Assembly: GCF_022867795.2 (NCBI RefSeq)
Contig: NZ_CP107006.1
Location: 5,146,001-5,210,000, forward strand
DNA length: 64,000 bases
Direction of reading: 5' to 3'
Source of the DNA: Chitinophaga horti
Lineage (GTDB): Bacteria > Bacteroidota > Bacteroidia > Chitinophagales > Chitinophagaceae
Shown: positions 18,637 to 26,880 of the stretch, in pieces
Position numbering within the stretch: position 1 is the stretch's first letter
Layout of the letters: every line of letters starts with the position of its first letter
Notes under the pieces: generated by a model
The model's input: the letters and a program-made list of their open reading frames with translations, nothing else
What the model was told of the DNA's origin: nothing
Database searches by the model: none
Program-made: the position numbers and the translations under genes

Positions 18637-19422
18637 ATGGAACTATCACTAAAAGGAAAAACCGCTGTTATATGCGGCGGCTCGCAGGGACTCGGTCTTG
18701 CCTCCGCCCGCGAACTGGCCCTGTTAGGCGCTGATTGTATACTTATCAGCCGCGACGAAAAGAACCTGCTAAACGCCCTGCAAACGCTGGATGTATCGCA
18801 AGGCCAGCAACACAGTTTTGCAACTGCCGACTCCTCCCAGCCCGACACGGTAAAGGCGGCCATTACAGGCATTACAGCCAAACAACCGGTGAACATCCTC
18901 GTGAACAATACCGGCGGACCGGCTGCCGGCCCCATTACAGATGCAGATCCCGAAGCATTTGTGAAAGCATTTTCCATGCATGTGGTGTGCAACCAGCTGC
19001 TCGTACAGGCGGTGCTGCCTGGCATGAAAAGCAGCGGTTACGGCCGCATCATCCAGGTGATTTCTACTTCCGTTAAAGCGCCTATTAAAGGCCTGGGTGT
19101 TTCCAACACCACCCGTGCAGCCGTAGCCGGATGGGCTAAAACCCTTTCGAACGAACTGGCGCCATTTGGCATTACCGTGAACAACGTGTTGCCGGGTTCT
19201 ATGACCACCGACCGCTTATTTTCCTTGTTTGAAGCCAATGCCCAGCGCCGTGGGGTAAACAAGTCGGTAATCGAAGCCGAGTGGAAATCCGAAATACCGA
19301 TGCAACGCTTCGGCGACCCGGCAGAATTTGGTGCAGCCGTAGCCTTTCTCGCATCGCCGGCGGCGGCTTACATTACAGGCATCAGTTTGCCGGTAGATGG
19401 CGGCAGGATACCCAGCCTGTAA
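18637..19422 (+). CDS. SDR-family protein lacking the YxxxK motif
   Basis: The 261-residue protein has a Rossmann fold of the short-chain dehydrogenase family: GGSQGLG at 14-20, NNTGG at 90-94 and a PG motif near 186. The active-site Tyr-x-x-x-Lys is replaced by Ser156-Asn-Thr-Thr-Arg160, in the usual place before AAVAGWAKTLSNEL. Other SDRs with SNxxR at this site exist and are often annotated as 3-oxoacyl-ACP reductases, but classical catalysis is not expected. It is the only plus-strand gene between two minus-strand blocks, and its partner substrate is unknown. Confidence 0.88.
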   Translation: MELSLKGKTAVICGGSQGLGLASARELALLGADCILISRDEKNLLNALQTLDVSQGQQHSFATADSSQPDTVKAAITGITAKQPVNILVNNTGGPAAGPITDADPEAFVKAFSMHVVCNQLLVQAVLPGMKSSGYGRIIQVISTSVKAPIKGLGVSNTTRAAVAGWAKTLSNELAPFGITVNNVLPGSMTTDRLFSLFEANAQRRGVNKSVIEAEWKSEIPMQRFGDPAEFGAAVAFLASPAAAYITGISLPVDGGRIPSL

Positions 19423-20018
19423 TTACTGACCAGATTTTCGTTTGCTATGCCGGCCACCTTGTTTGTGCCGGTACGGCGCGTCGTGTGTTAACCTTAAGTA
19501 TGGGATAACTGCGGGATAACACTGGGATACCAGGCCAATATAATACCGATATTACCGGAGAAAAGGTGGATTTGAGGCGGACTTGATGTGGACTTGATGC
19601 GGTTATGACGTTGATAATGAATAGATTGCGAGCAACGAGAAAATGAAGAGCAATTGATTATCCATTAGTTGCGAGGATTTTTGGTGATTTTCGCAGCTTT
19701 TGATGATGGTATTTTCGCGTTCGTTATCGCGAATACACTTGCCCTCGCGCCGGGTAGCGCGTTGCGGTACAAGAGAGTGACACAACGGCGGCTGAGGAGA
19801 GAATAAAAGCCGGCTAAATAAAGATGAAAAACGGCGAAAACAAGACATGGCTACGCCATTGCCCGAAGACTGATCTGAAAGGCAAAATGAATGTTTTCAT
19901 GCAGTTGTGAAGGCTGCTCGTCAGGACTGGCGCCAGGCGGCACCGAAAATCGCCCTGACGTTTACCAGTGGCCGTGCCACCGGTAACATCAGTTTCATAA
20001 CGGGACGAATGCAGGGTT
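19423..20018. other. Intergenic region without a convincing gene
   Basis: About 600 bases between the SDR and the Lrp gene. It contains imperfect short repeats (GGGATAAC, three times around 19500-19530; GGACTTGATG, twice around 19578-19600) and one copy of the GAGTGACACAACGGCGG repeat. An 81-codon open frame on the minus strand translates this repeat and shows no protein-like features. Confidence 0.6.
19771..19794 (+). repeat. Interspersed repeat, copy 1 (core GAGTGACACAACGGCGG)
   Basis: AAG-A-GAGTGACACAACGGCGG-CTG. Three more copies are at 27944-27967, 41314-41337 and 53396-53419, all between genes. This copy shares TAGCGCGTTGC about 15 bases upstream with the copy at 53396. Confidence 0.75.
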
Positions 20019-20486
20019 TTATTCTACCACATTGATCGTGCGGGTAAAGCTTTCTTCGAGCGAGATAAAAGTCTCGGTACGTTCAATACCCTTGATCTTC
20101 TGTAATTCATCGTGCAACACGTGGCGCAGGCCGGATATGTCCTTACAAATGATTTCAGCGAACATGCTGTAACTGCCGGTGGTGTAATTAAGGCGAACGA
20201 TCTCCGGGATCTTACGCAGTTCTTTGGCCACAGAATCGTACAGGGAGCTCTTTTCGAGGAAAATGCCGATAAAGGCAATTACATCGTAGCCAATCATTTT
20301 TAAATCTACATGTAATTTAGTACCTTTAACTACACCCAGCTCTTGCAGTTTCTTCATCCTCACATGGATCGTTCCCCCGGAAACAAAGAGCTTTTTGCCC
20401 AGATCGGCATAGGAGATTTCAGCATTGTACATCATCTCGCTGATAATCTGCAAGTCAAGTTTGTCAATATTCAAATTGTGGCTCAT
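20019..20486 (-). CDS. Lrp/AsnC family transcriptional regulator
   Basis: The 155-residue protein has an N-terminal winged helix-turn-helix (LDLQIISEMMYNAEISYADLGKKL ... GGTIHVRMKKLQELG) and a C-terminal RAM ligand-binding domain (YDVIAFIGIFLE; GSYSMFAEIICKD). Such regulators bind amino acids and act on amino-acid metabolism or transport genes. It is divergent from the tRNA-like RNA, and its operator may lie in the AT-rich 100 bases upstream. The effector is unknown. Confidence 0.93.
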   Translation of the reverse strand: MSHNLNIDKLDLQIISEMMYNAEISYADLGKKLFVSGGTIHVRMKKLQELGVVKGTKLHVDLKMIGYDVIAFIGIFLEKSSLYDSVAKELRKIPEIVRLNYTTGSYSMFAEIICKDISGLRHVLHDELQKIKGIERTETFISLEESFTRTINVVE

Positions 20487-20569
20487 TTTGACAAATCGTT
20501 TTAGAATGTTTTAAAACTACATGCAAATATTTAAAATTTTTCGAAATTTACAAAATTCTTCTTGAAAAA

Positions 20570-20601
20570 TTTGCAAAAAAGTAGTCCTCCCTTTAGATTT
20601 G
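20570..20601 (+). promoter_or_regulatory. Strong Bacteroidota-type promoter before the tRNA-like RNA
   Basis: TTTG (20570-20573) and TAGATTTG (20594-20601) are separated by 20 bases, an exact match to the -33/-7 pattern. The predicted start is about 20607, giving a transcript of roughly 230 nt to the terminator at 20837. Confidence 0.7.
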
Positions 20602-20659
20602 CATCATAATCACTACCGAAAACGACTTGCGAAAGGCATTTCCCCGACCGGTTAAACTT

Positions 20660-20801
20660 TGTGGGGTGATGAAATTGGCAGACATGCCCTCTTGTCTCGG
20701 GGGTGAGGATAACGGGATAAACACAGCATAATGGGTTGACCACTAATCTTATTTGTGCTGCGGCTAACTGCCTCGTGGAGGTTCGAATCCTTCTCCTACA
20801 G
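20660..20801 (+). tRNA. Atypical tRNA-like RNA (class II body, GUC at anticodon position)
   Basis: Pairing supports a tRNA fold: acceptor TGTGGGG (20660-20666) with TCCTACA (20794-20800); D stem ATG/CAT around AAATTGGCAGA; anticodon stem CCCTC/GGGGG with loop TTGTCTC (GTC at 20694-20696); T arm GGAGG-TTCGAAT-CCTTC (20777-20793). The D loop and layout resemble tRNA-Leu. Oddities: GUC would read Asp codons, position 37 is U instead of a purine, the base after the acceptor is G and CCA is not encoded, and the variable region (about 73 nt, outer pairing TGAGG/CCTCG and inner CAGCA/TGCTG) is far too long. It is flanked by a promoter and a terminator, so it is probably expressed. It may be a decayed tRNA, or a tRNA-like RNA with another role. 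Confidence 0.45.
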
Positions 20802-20802
20802 C

Positions 20803-20837
20803 AAAGCGCTCAGAAACAATTTCTGAGCGCTTTTTTT
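20803..20837 (+). terminator. Terminator of the tRNA-like RNA
   Basis: Arms AAAGCGCTCAGAAA and TTTCTGAGCGCTTT pair perfectly over 14 bases with a short loop, ending in TTTTTTT. It follows the tRNA-like 3' end directly. Confidence 0.9.
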
Positions 20838-21000
20838 ATGGTGCATCGCCGGATCTCCTGCATTCGGCCCCGCTCTCATCAGGGCGGCCAGCACACAGCT
20901 GCTTTGTGCGCAGCACGGTCCCTGGCCCTTAGCTGGCGTCTTTGCCTGAGGATAGGCCATCCGCCTGGTTCAGACACTTTGCCTGAGGCAGGCAGTTTAC

Positions 21001-22584
21001 CTAATTCAGCTTCCCCCTATACTTCAACTCATAAATCTTCCCAAACCCGTCATTCTCCGGGTTCACCAACACCAGGTAATCCTTATACTTCTCCACGAAC
21101 ACCGCCGTTTTTTCATAAGTTTCCGGGTCGCGGAACTTTACGGCATCGTCGCGGTGGATCATATCCTCGGCAATGTATACATGGTGACCGGCAGCGATGG
21201 TTTTTTCGGCTTCGTCCATACAACGATCGAACGCCTGTTCCGGTGAGCAGATAGACGCCGGGCTTTCATACACGATATACGCCAGCATACTACCTGAACC
21301 CAATGACAACACCAGGTCGCCGGTACGGGCGTGCTGCTTTAACCAGGCGGCGCGGTTTACGATATAATCGCTGCTTTCGGAGCGAATGAGCATATAGCCC
21401 CCTACCAGGTTATGTAACGCCAGCAGGCTCACCGCCAGCCAGGGTACGAACGTCAGTTTCTTTTCGAACAACGGCGACACCAGCCAGGAAGTGAACAGGA
21501 GTACGATGGGGACGAGCAGCATAGTCCAGGGTTCGGGCGAGTTGGGATCGAGGTACAGGAGTACCAGGCCATAGATGGCGATCCACAGGACGAGCAGCCA
21601 GTTCTCCGGCTTAAAACCTTTCCGTGTCGTATGCCTGAAACCTTTGATCAGCAGCCATAACAACGCGATGCCAGTCAGCACCAGGGTAGCACAGGCTACA
21701 AAGTTGAGCACCCCGTTCGTATTCGCTGCGTACACCTCCTCCACGATCATATTTGCCGGAAAATGGCCGCGGATGAACTGCTCCACCGAATCAATCCCAT
21801 ATAAAAAGCCGGTGGACACGATGTTGCTCACCAACACAAAACCAGTCACAAAAATAGAACCGTAGGACTGCGAGGCGCCATCCATTAAGAAGGCTACGAA
21901 CGCCTGTTGCGGCGCAAGCGCCTGGTAAGTGATATAATAACCGCCGATCACCACCAGCACCCCGACAATGCCATATACAAAAGCGGCAGCCCAATACCGC
22001 CGAAGGAAAAAGGCAAAGGGGAAACAGAAGAACAACGGAATAGCGTTCGGTTTGTAGATCAACACACCAATGCCTGCTATAAATCCGGCCAGCACGGCCA
22101 GTACCAGGGGCCGCATCTCCCGTTGGGAAAGAATTAAATACAACACCCCGATGCAAAACACGTTGGACAATGCATACACCTCGGCCTCTACCGAATACCG
22201 CCAGTACCCATAAGCAAACAGCAACAGCGCGCAACCACACAGGGCGGCGTTACGGCTCATCTTCAGCACCCGCTCCTGGAAGCGGAAACAGAGTACGACG
22301 GTGAGTGCGCTACAGATGGCGCTTAAAGTACACATCAACCAATAAGCGTCGATGCGCTCACCGAACAACTGCCAGATGGCTTTTGCCAGGGGCAGGAAGA
22401 ACAGGTAACGCGGCTGGAACAGGTGCGCATAACCGGAACTACGTACGAGGTAAGCATAGTGAAACCCATCATCTGCCTCGCTGCGGTTGCCCGGGAAGCT
22501 GAGAATGAAAAATAGCGTAAGGGCTGCAAAAGCGATCAGTCCATAAGTAAGGGATGCTTTGCCGGGGTTTGTTTTTGCAGTCAT
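21001..22584 (-). CDS. Polytopic membrane protein, GT-C glycosyltransferase-like
   Basis: The 527-residue protein has about 10-12 membrane segments. After the first helix comes FPGNRSEADDGFHYAYLV, an acidic loop like that of GT-C (PMT/ArnT-type) glycosyltransferases, which use polyprenyl-linked sugars outside the membrane. A soluble C-terminal part of about 120 residues contains RTGDLVLSLGSGSMLAYIVYE. No precise family was recognised; transfer of a sugar to lipid or protein is an inference. It stands alone between the tRNA-like RNA and divergent trmB. Confidence 0.6.
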   Translation of the reverse strand: MTAKTNPGKASLTYGLIAFAALTLFFILSFPGNRSEADDGFHYAYLVRSSGYAHLFQPRYLFFLPLAKAIWQLFGERIDAYWLMCTLSAICSALTVVLCFRFQERVLKMSRNAALCGCALLLFAYGYWRYSVEAEVYALSNVFCIGVLYLILSQREMRPLVLAVLAGFIAGIGVLIYKPNAIPLFFCFPFAFFLRRYWAAAFVYGIVGVLVVIGGYYITYQALAPQQAFVAFLMDGASQSYGSIFVTGFVLVSNIVSTGFLYGIDSVEQFIRGHFPANMIVEEVYAANTNGVLNFVACATLVLTGIALLWLLIKGFRHTTRKGFKPENWLLVLWIAIYGLVLLYLDPNSPEPWTMLLVPIVLLFTSWLVSPLFEKKLTFVPWLAVSLLALHNLVGGYMLIRSESSDYIVNRAAWLKQHARTGDLVLSLGSGSMLAYIVYESPASICSPEQAFDRCMDEAEKTIAAGHHVYIAEDMIHRDDAVKFRDPETYEKTAVFVEKYKDYLVLVNPENDGFGKIYELKYRGKLN

Positions 22585-22673
22585 AATAATGTTTTAGCGC
22601 AGGATTTGCCGCCTAAAATTAAGCGGCTATTCTTAAAAAAGGAAACGTAAGAGCGGCAACGCAGCCTTTTGCT

Positions 22674-22681
22674 TACTTTTG
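22674..22681 (+). promoter_or_regulatory. TACTTTTG -7 box before trmB
   Basis: Matches TAnnTTTG. It ends six bases before the trmB ATG, so transcription would start at or next to the start codon. No -33 TTG was found at the right distance. Confidence 0.35.
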
Positions 22682-22687
22682 CAGGGC

Positions 22688-23395
22688 ATGGGACAAAAAA
22701 AATTACAACGTTTCGCAGACATTGAGACTTTTCCTAACGTGCTTATTTACCCGGAAGGCATGCAGGGAAAATGGAAGGAACACTTCGGCAACGATCAGCC
22801 GATTACGCTGGAGCTGGCCTGCGGCAAAGGCGACTACGCATTGGGACTGGGACGCATGTTCCCCGACCGCAACTTTATTGGGGTAGACCTGAAAGGCAAC
22901 CGCATCTGGAAAGGAGCTAAAACAGCCCTGGACGAGAAGCTGGCTAACGTTGGCTTCCTGCGTACACAGATCGATCACCTGGAAAATTATTTTGAGGCGG
23001 GCGAAGTATCGGAGATATGGATCACTTTCCCCGATCCGTTCCTGCGTGCATCCAAAGCGAAAAAGCGGCTTACGCACCCGAAGTTCCTCGCTATTTACCA
23101 GAAGGTACTACGCCCGGGCGCTACCATCAACCTTAAAACAGATTCCGCGGAATTATATCACTTCACCCAGGCAGTAATACCGGCAGCCGGTTGTACCCTG
23201 GTAGAAGATGTGGCCGACGTATACGCCAATCCACACGCAATTACGCCGGTATTGAAGATACAAACGTTTTATGAGGGAATGCACCTGGCCGACCGCCGCA
23301 CCATCCGCTACCTCAAATTCACTTTGCCATCGCAGCCGATCGACTGGCGCACCATACAATTACCCGATGAATATGCCGTTGAAGGAGAACATTGA
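22688..23395 (+). CDS. trmB: tRNA (guanine-N7-)-methyltransferase
   Basis: The protein (235 residues from the ATG at 22688) matches TrmB: SAM-binding LELACGKGDYALGLG, then NFIGVDLKGNR, the FPDPF motif (ITFPDPFLRASKAKKRL) and LRPGATINLKTDS. It methylates G46 in the variable loop of tRNAs. The open frame could also begin with TTG at 22679, but the ATG fits better. Its last 29 bases overlap the next gene. Confidence 0.95.
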   Translation: MGQKKLQRFADIETFPNVLIYPEGMQGKWKEHFGNDQPITLELACGKGDYALGLGRMFPDRNFIGVDLKGNRIWKGAKTALDEKLANVGFLRTQIDHLENYFEAGEVSEIWITFPDPFLRASKAKKRLTHPKFLAIYQKVLRPGATINLKTDSAELYHFTQAVIPAAGCTLVEDVADVYANPHAITPVLKIQTFYEGMHLADRRTIRYLKFTLPSQPIDWRTIQLPDEYAVEGEH

Positions 23396-23978
23396 TTTCT
23401 ACTACAACGAGCAGGGGCTGATGGTGTTAACGGCTAAGTTCCACCTCGACCGTGGGACCTGTTGCGGAAATGGCTGCAAACACTGCCCGTACGATTATGA
23501 AAACGTACCCGAACCAAAAAAAGCAGGCTCCTCGCCGAGCGGGACCAGGAGCAAAAAAAGCCCTGAAGCGGAAGCACCTTCGTTTTACGACAAGGTGTTT
23601 GAGTTAGTGAGAAAGATACCCAAAGGCCGGGCTACTACATATGGCGCCATTGCGGAAGCGGCAGGCATTCGCCTCTCCGCCCGCATGGTAGGCTGGGCCA
23701 TGAATGGTGCCGGCCACGTTAAACCAACCGTACCGGCGCACCGCGTGGTAAACAGGAATGGCATGTTAAGCGGCAAACACCACTTCGCCACCCCAACACT
23801 TATGCAGGAACTACTCGAAGCAGAAGGCATCACGGTGAAGAACGATACGATACAAGACTTTAAGCATATTTTCTGGGACCCGCAGGGGAAGTCGCCCGCA
23901 ACAAAGCGATCATCGGCCGTAAAGCCCGCCCCGCCCGTAAAGAAACCAACAACAGTGAAGAAAACTAAAAAACCGTAA
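23367..23978 (+). CDS. DUF5522-alkyltransferase-like (ATL) fusion protein
   Basis: The 203-residue protein has two parts. Residues 8-44 form a DUF5522 segment with four Cys (32, 33, 37, 40 in TCCGNGCKHCP), a possible metal site. Residues 70-155 match the DNA-binding domain of O6-alkylguanine transferases (GRATTYGAIAEAAG). The acceptor Cys in PCHRV is Ala124 (PAHRVV, codon 23736-23738), as in ATL proteins, which bind alkylated guanine and pass it to nucleotide excision repair. The C-terminal 45 residues are Lys/Pro-rich and probably disordered. Start at 23367 or 23373; both overlap trmB. Confidence 0.9.
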   Translation: MNMPLKENIDFYYNEQGLMVLTAKFHLDRGTCCGNGCKHCPYDYENVPEPKKAGSSPSGTRSKKSPEAEAPSFYDKVFELVRKIPKGRATTYGAIAEAAGIRLSARMVGWAMNGAGHVKPTVPAHRVVNRNGMLSGKHHFATPTLMQELLEAEGITVKNDTIQDFKHIFWDPQGKSPATKRSSAVKPAPPVKKPTTVKKTKKP

Positions 23979-23982
23979 GCGC

Positions 23983-24426
23983 ATGTCCGTACTCAAATTA
24001 AAACTTGACCAGGACCAGCTGGTAGAAGATTTTTTCGAGGATACCTTTCTCGTAGGCATCGCCTCGTCTGCACGTGATTACCAGTTATGCTGGCAGCTGA
24101 ACCGCCAGCTGCATTTCGACTTCCGGGTAAACAACTCGCTGGAAATAAAACTAACCAAAGGCGCACGCTCCTTTTACTTCCCCGTATTTGATTTTTTGGA
24201 GCCTACCAAAACAGTGGAACATTACTTGTATAACAATCACTGTAAAGGGGAGTTCCTGTTGCCGGAGCTTAAACACATTCATTACATCTGGCTCATCAAA
24301 GGAAATTATTACCAGCAGGAAGACATTAAAAAATTAATTGAACTGCTGCGCTATGTGGAGATGGTACAATTAGTATCTTTATTAGATATTAGAGACATTA
24401 AGAATAAGATGAATTTAATTTTTTGA
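23983..24426 (+). CDS. IPExxxVDY family protein
   Basis: The 147-residue protein has the signature region near its C-terminal third in the form LPELKHIHYIWLIKGNY, and the N-terminal LKLDQDQLVEDFFEDTFLVGIAS typical of this Bacteroidota family. Its role is unknown. It follows the ATL-type gene by four bases and is probably the third gene of the trmB operon. Confidence 0.8.
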   Translation: MSVLKLKLDQDQLVEDFFEDTFLVGIASSARDYQLCWQLNRQLHFDFRVNNSLEIKLTKGARSFYFPVFDFLEPTKTVEHYLYNNHCKGEFLLPELKHIHYIWLIKGNYYQQEDIKKLIELLRYVEMVQLVSLLDIRDIKNKMNLIF

Positions 24427-24549
24427 TGAATGTTTCGCCAGTGGGCCATGAATGTTCCGGACAGTAGCAAAGCCGGCAGACACAGAAAGTACGAGTGAAC
24501 ACCCCGAAACGTATATATATCTGGCATCTCATCCTAAATCATTTTTCGT

Positions 24550-24780
24550 ATGTGGGAGGAAAAAGATAAGCAGCTTTACCGCGCTTTTCAGTTCAAGGAT
24601 TTTAAGGAGGCTTTCGGCTTCATGACCAAAGTTGCGCTGATTGCCGAAAAGATGGACCATCATCCGAATTGGACGAATGTTTATAACAAGGTAGAAATCT
24701 TCCTTTCAACACATGAGGCAGGCAATACCGTTACCGATAAAGACCATCAGCTGGCAAAAGCTATTGATGGCCTGTTGTAA
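24550..24780 (+). CDS. Pterin-4a-carbinolamine dehydratase
   Basis: The short protein (76 residues) covers the family core: FKDFKEAFGFMTKVALIAEKMDHHPNWTNVYNKVEIFLSTH, with the HHPNW motif (catalytic His pair) and a later THEAGNTVTDKDHQLA. It dehydrates 4a-hydroxytetrahydrobiopterin formed by aromatic amino-acid hydroxylases. It is shorter than usual at the N-terminus but the active site is intact. No hydroxylase gene was seen nearby. Confidence 0.93.
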   Translation: MWEEKDKQLYRAFQFKDFKEAFGFMTKVALIAEKMDHHPNWTNVYNKVEIFLSTHEAGNTVTDKDHQLAKAIDGLL

Positions 24781-24800
24781 TCCATTAATTTACCAGATCA

Positions 24801-26879
24801 GTGACGCGATTTATTTTAACGCTTCTTTTGTTCTGTTGCACCCTCACAACAACTGCAGGCACAACTTTAGAAGACACGTTTATCCCCGGCTATGACATGT
24901 CGCTCCAGGGTGCGGACCTCCGCCATCAACTGGGCGTACTGAAAAGCCAGGGCGACCGCTACACCATCCAGGAAGTGGTACAACTACCTTTCGGTAAAGA
25001 CACGAGCGTTTTCCACGCGGGCCGCACAATAAACGACGGCACTAACGACGTATGGCTAAAACTCACTGTGCACAACAACACCACGCTCGACAGCAGTGGT
25101 TTTGTATTTGCAGGCTGGCACGATTACATGTACTGGTACGAGCCCGGCAGCAACGGCCAATATACGCTGCGCGCCCAAACCGGCCTGATGATGGACAATG
25201 CCGGCGTAGAACGCTGGAACCATTACGCCTTTCCTATCCACGTAGCCGCCGGCGCTACCGCAACGTACTACCTTCACATCTCCAACCGCTATTACCGCGA
25301 AAATGCGCTGCTCCCCGTACTCCTGAACGATATTGAATACTATAACTTCCGCCATGAAACATCGAATTATTATAAGCAGGAAGCGCTGATCATACAGATC
25401 ATTATCGGTATGCTGCTCGTATTCCTCAGCATCACGATCATTAACTACACGCAACTACCCGACCGCTCGTCGCTGTACTTTGCGGGCTATATCCTCGGCC
25501 TCATCGTGTACTTCGCCCTGCGGCTGGATGCCAAGCCTTACCAGCTTTCGTTCTCACATCACTGGCCGAAGCTGAAGTACTATTGGGACATCCCGGCACT
25601 GTACTTCTGTTTTTACGTGATGTACTTCATGTTCGGCAACGTGTTTCTCAGCCTGCGGGAGCGCTATCCGTTAATGGAGAAAATATTCCGCTGGTCGTCA
25701 TGGGTATCATGCATACTGATGCTGATATCGGTGTACTGTATTTACCGCGGCTGGTATCATATTCCGGGTAAGGTGTACACTTACTTTTACTTTATTACGC
25801 TGGTGCCCTTGGGCATTAGCCTGGTAGCACTCGCACAGCGTTCGCGGCACCATCCGCTGATCCGTTTTTTCTTGTTTGGGTCGATATCAATTTATGTACT
25901 GTCGCTTTGCGCGTTCGTGTTTAACCAGGAGCCGGTGGGACTTACCGCCATTCCCGAACTGGTTACTCCTTCGGGCATGTTAGTGGCCGGCGTACTGTTG
26001 CAGGCGTTGTTTTTTGCGGCGGGACTGAGTTATCGAAACAAACTGGTACACCAGGAAAAAACGAAAACACAGGAGCTGCTCATCAAACAGCTGAATAAGA
26101 ACAAAGAACTGCAACGCAAACTGAACGAGCAGCTGGAAGAACTGGTGAAAGAACAAACCACGGAAATCCTGCGTAAGAAGCAGGAGCTGGAGGAGCAGCG
26201 CAAACTGCAGCTGGAAATCGAGTATGGCAAAAAGTTGTCGGAAATCGAACTGAAGGCCATTCGCGCACAAATCAACCCACACTTCATTTTCAACTGTCTT
26301 AACTCTATCCAGTTGTTCGTGATGCAGCGCGATTATGAATATGCGCAAAAGTATTTGTCAGACTTCTCTTACCTCATCCGTAAGACGCTCGACTTTTCGC
26401 GGCGCAATTTTATATCGCTGTCTGATGAGATCACCTATTTAAATACTTATCTTGGGCTTGAAAAGATGCGTTTCGAGCATAAGATGGAATACGAGATCAT
26501 AGTAGACCCCACTATTCCAACCGGCGAACTGGAGGTGCCGGCCATGTTGTTACAACCTTATGTAGAAAACGCCGTGAAGCACGGTATGAACAATGAAGCG
26601 CACACCACGGGCAAACTCACGATCCGTTTTAGCCAGGACGATGATGAAGAAATGCTGGAATGTGTGATTGAAGACAATGGCATCGGCATCGAAAGATCGA
26701 AAGCGATACGACAATTGCCGGCACATCACCAATCTTCCGGCATGGAAATTAGTTTGAACCGTGCGGAGTTGCTGAACAAAATGTACAATACCGAAATTCA
26801 GATCGAAATTATTGACAAAACAGGCATGCAGTATCCGGAAAGCGGCACAATCGTTCGCATCCTGATACCCCAATTATAA
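24801..26879 (+). CDS. 7TM-DISM sensor histidine kinase (LytS-type)
   Basis: The 692-residue protein starts with GTG and has a signal peptide, an extracytoplasmic beta domain (7TMR-DISMED2-like) to about residue 190, seven membrane helices at about 195-420, a coiled coil at about 415-490 and a LytS-type kinase. The phospho-acceptor is His494 in QINPHFIFNCLNSIQ. The ATPase N-box is LLQPYVENAVKHG, with a following G box (EDNGIGIE). It should signal to the response regulator that starts one base after its stop. The ligand is unknown. Confidence 0.92.
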   Translation: MTRFILTLLLFCCTLTTTAGTTLEDTFIPGYDMSLQGADLRHQLGVLKSQGDRYTIQEVVQLPFGKDTSVFHAGRTINDGTNDVWLKLTVHNNTTLDSSGFVFAGWHDYMYWYEPGSNGQYTLRAQTGLMMDNAGVERWNHYAFPIHVAAGATATYYLHISNRYYRENALLPVLLNDIEYYNFRHETSNYYKQEALIIQIIIGMLLVFLSITIINYTQLPDRSSLYFAGYILGLIVYFALRLDAKPYQLSFSHHWPKLKYYWDIPALYFCFYVMYFMFGNVFLSLRERYPLMEKIFRWSSWVSCILMLISVYCIYRGWYHIPGKVYTYFYFITLVPLGISLVALAQRSRHHPLIRFFLFGSISIYVLSLCAFVFNQEPVGLTAIPELVTPSGMLVAGVLLQALFFAAGLSYRNKLVHQEKTKTQELLIKQLNKNKELQRKLNEQLEELVKEQTTEILRKKQELEEQRKLQLEIEYGKKLSEIELKAIRAQINPHFIFNCLNSIQLFVMQRDYEYAQKYLSDFSYLIRKTLDFSRRNFISLSDEITYLNTYLGLEKMRFEHKMEYEIIVDPTIPTGELEVPAMLLQPYVENAVKHGMNNEAHTTGKLTIRFSQDDDEEMLECVIEDNGIGIERSKAIRQLPAHHQSSGMEISLNRAELLNKMYNTEIQIEIIDKTGMQYPESGTIVRILIPQL

Positions 26880-26880
26880 G

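Noticed and set aside
19603..19848. 81-codon frame in the SDR-Lrp gap
   Set aside because: It translates the interspersed repeat and low-complexity DNA; no credible start or homology.
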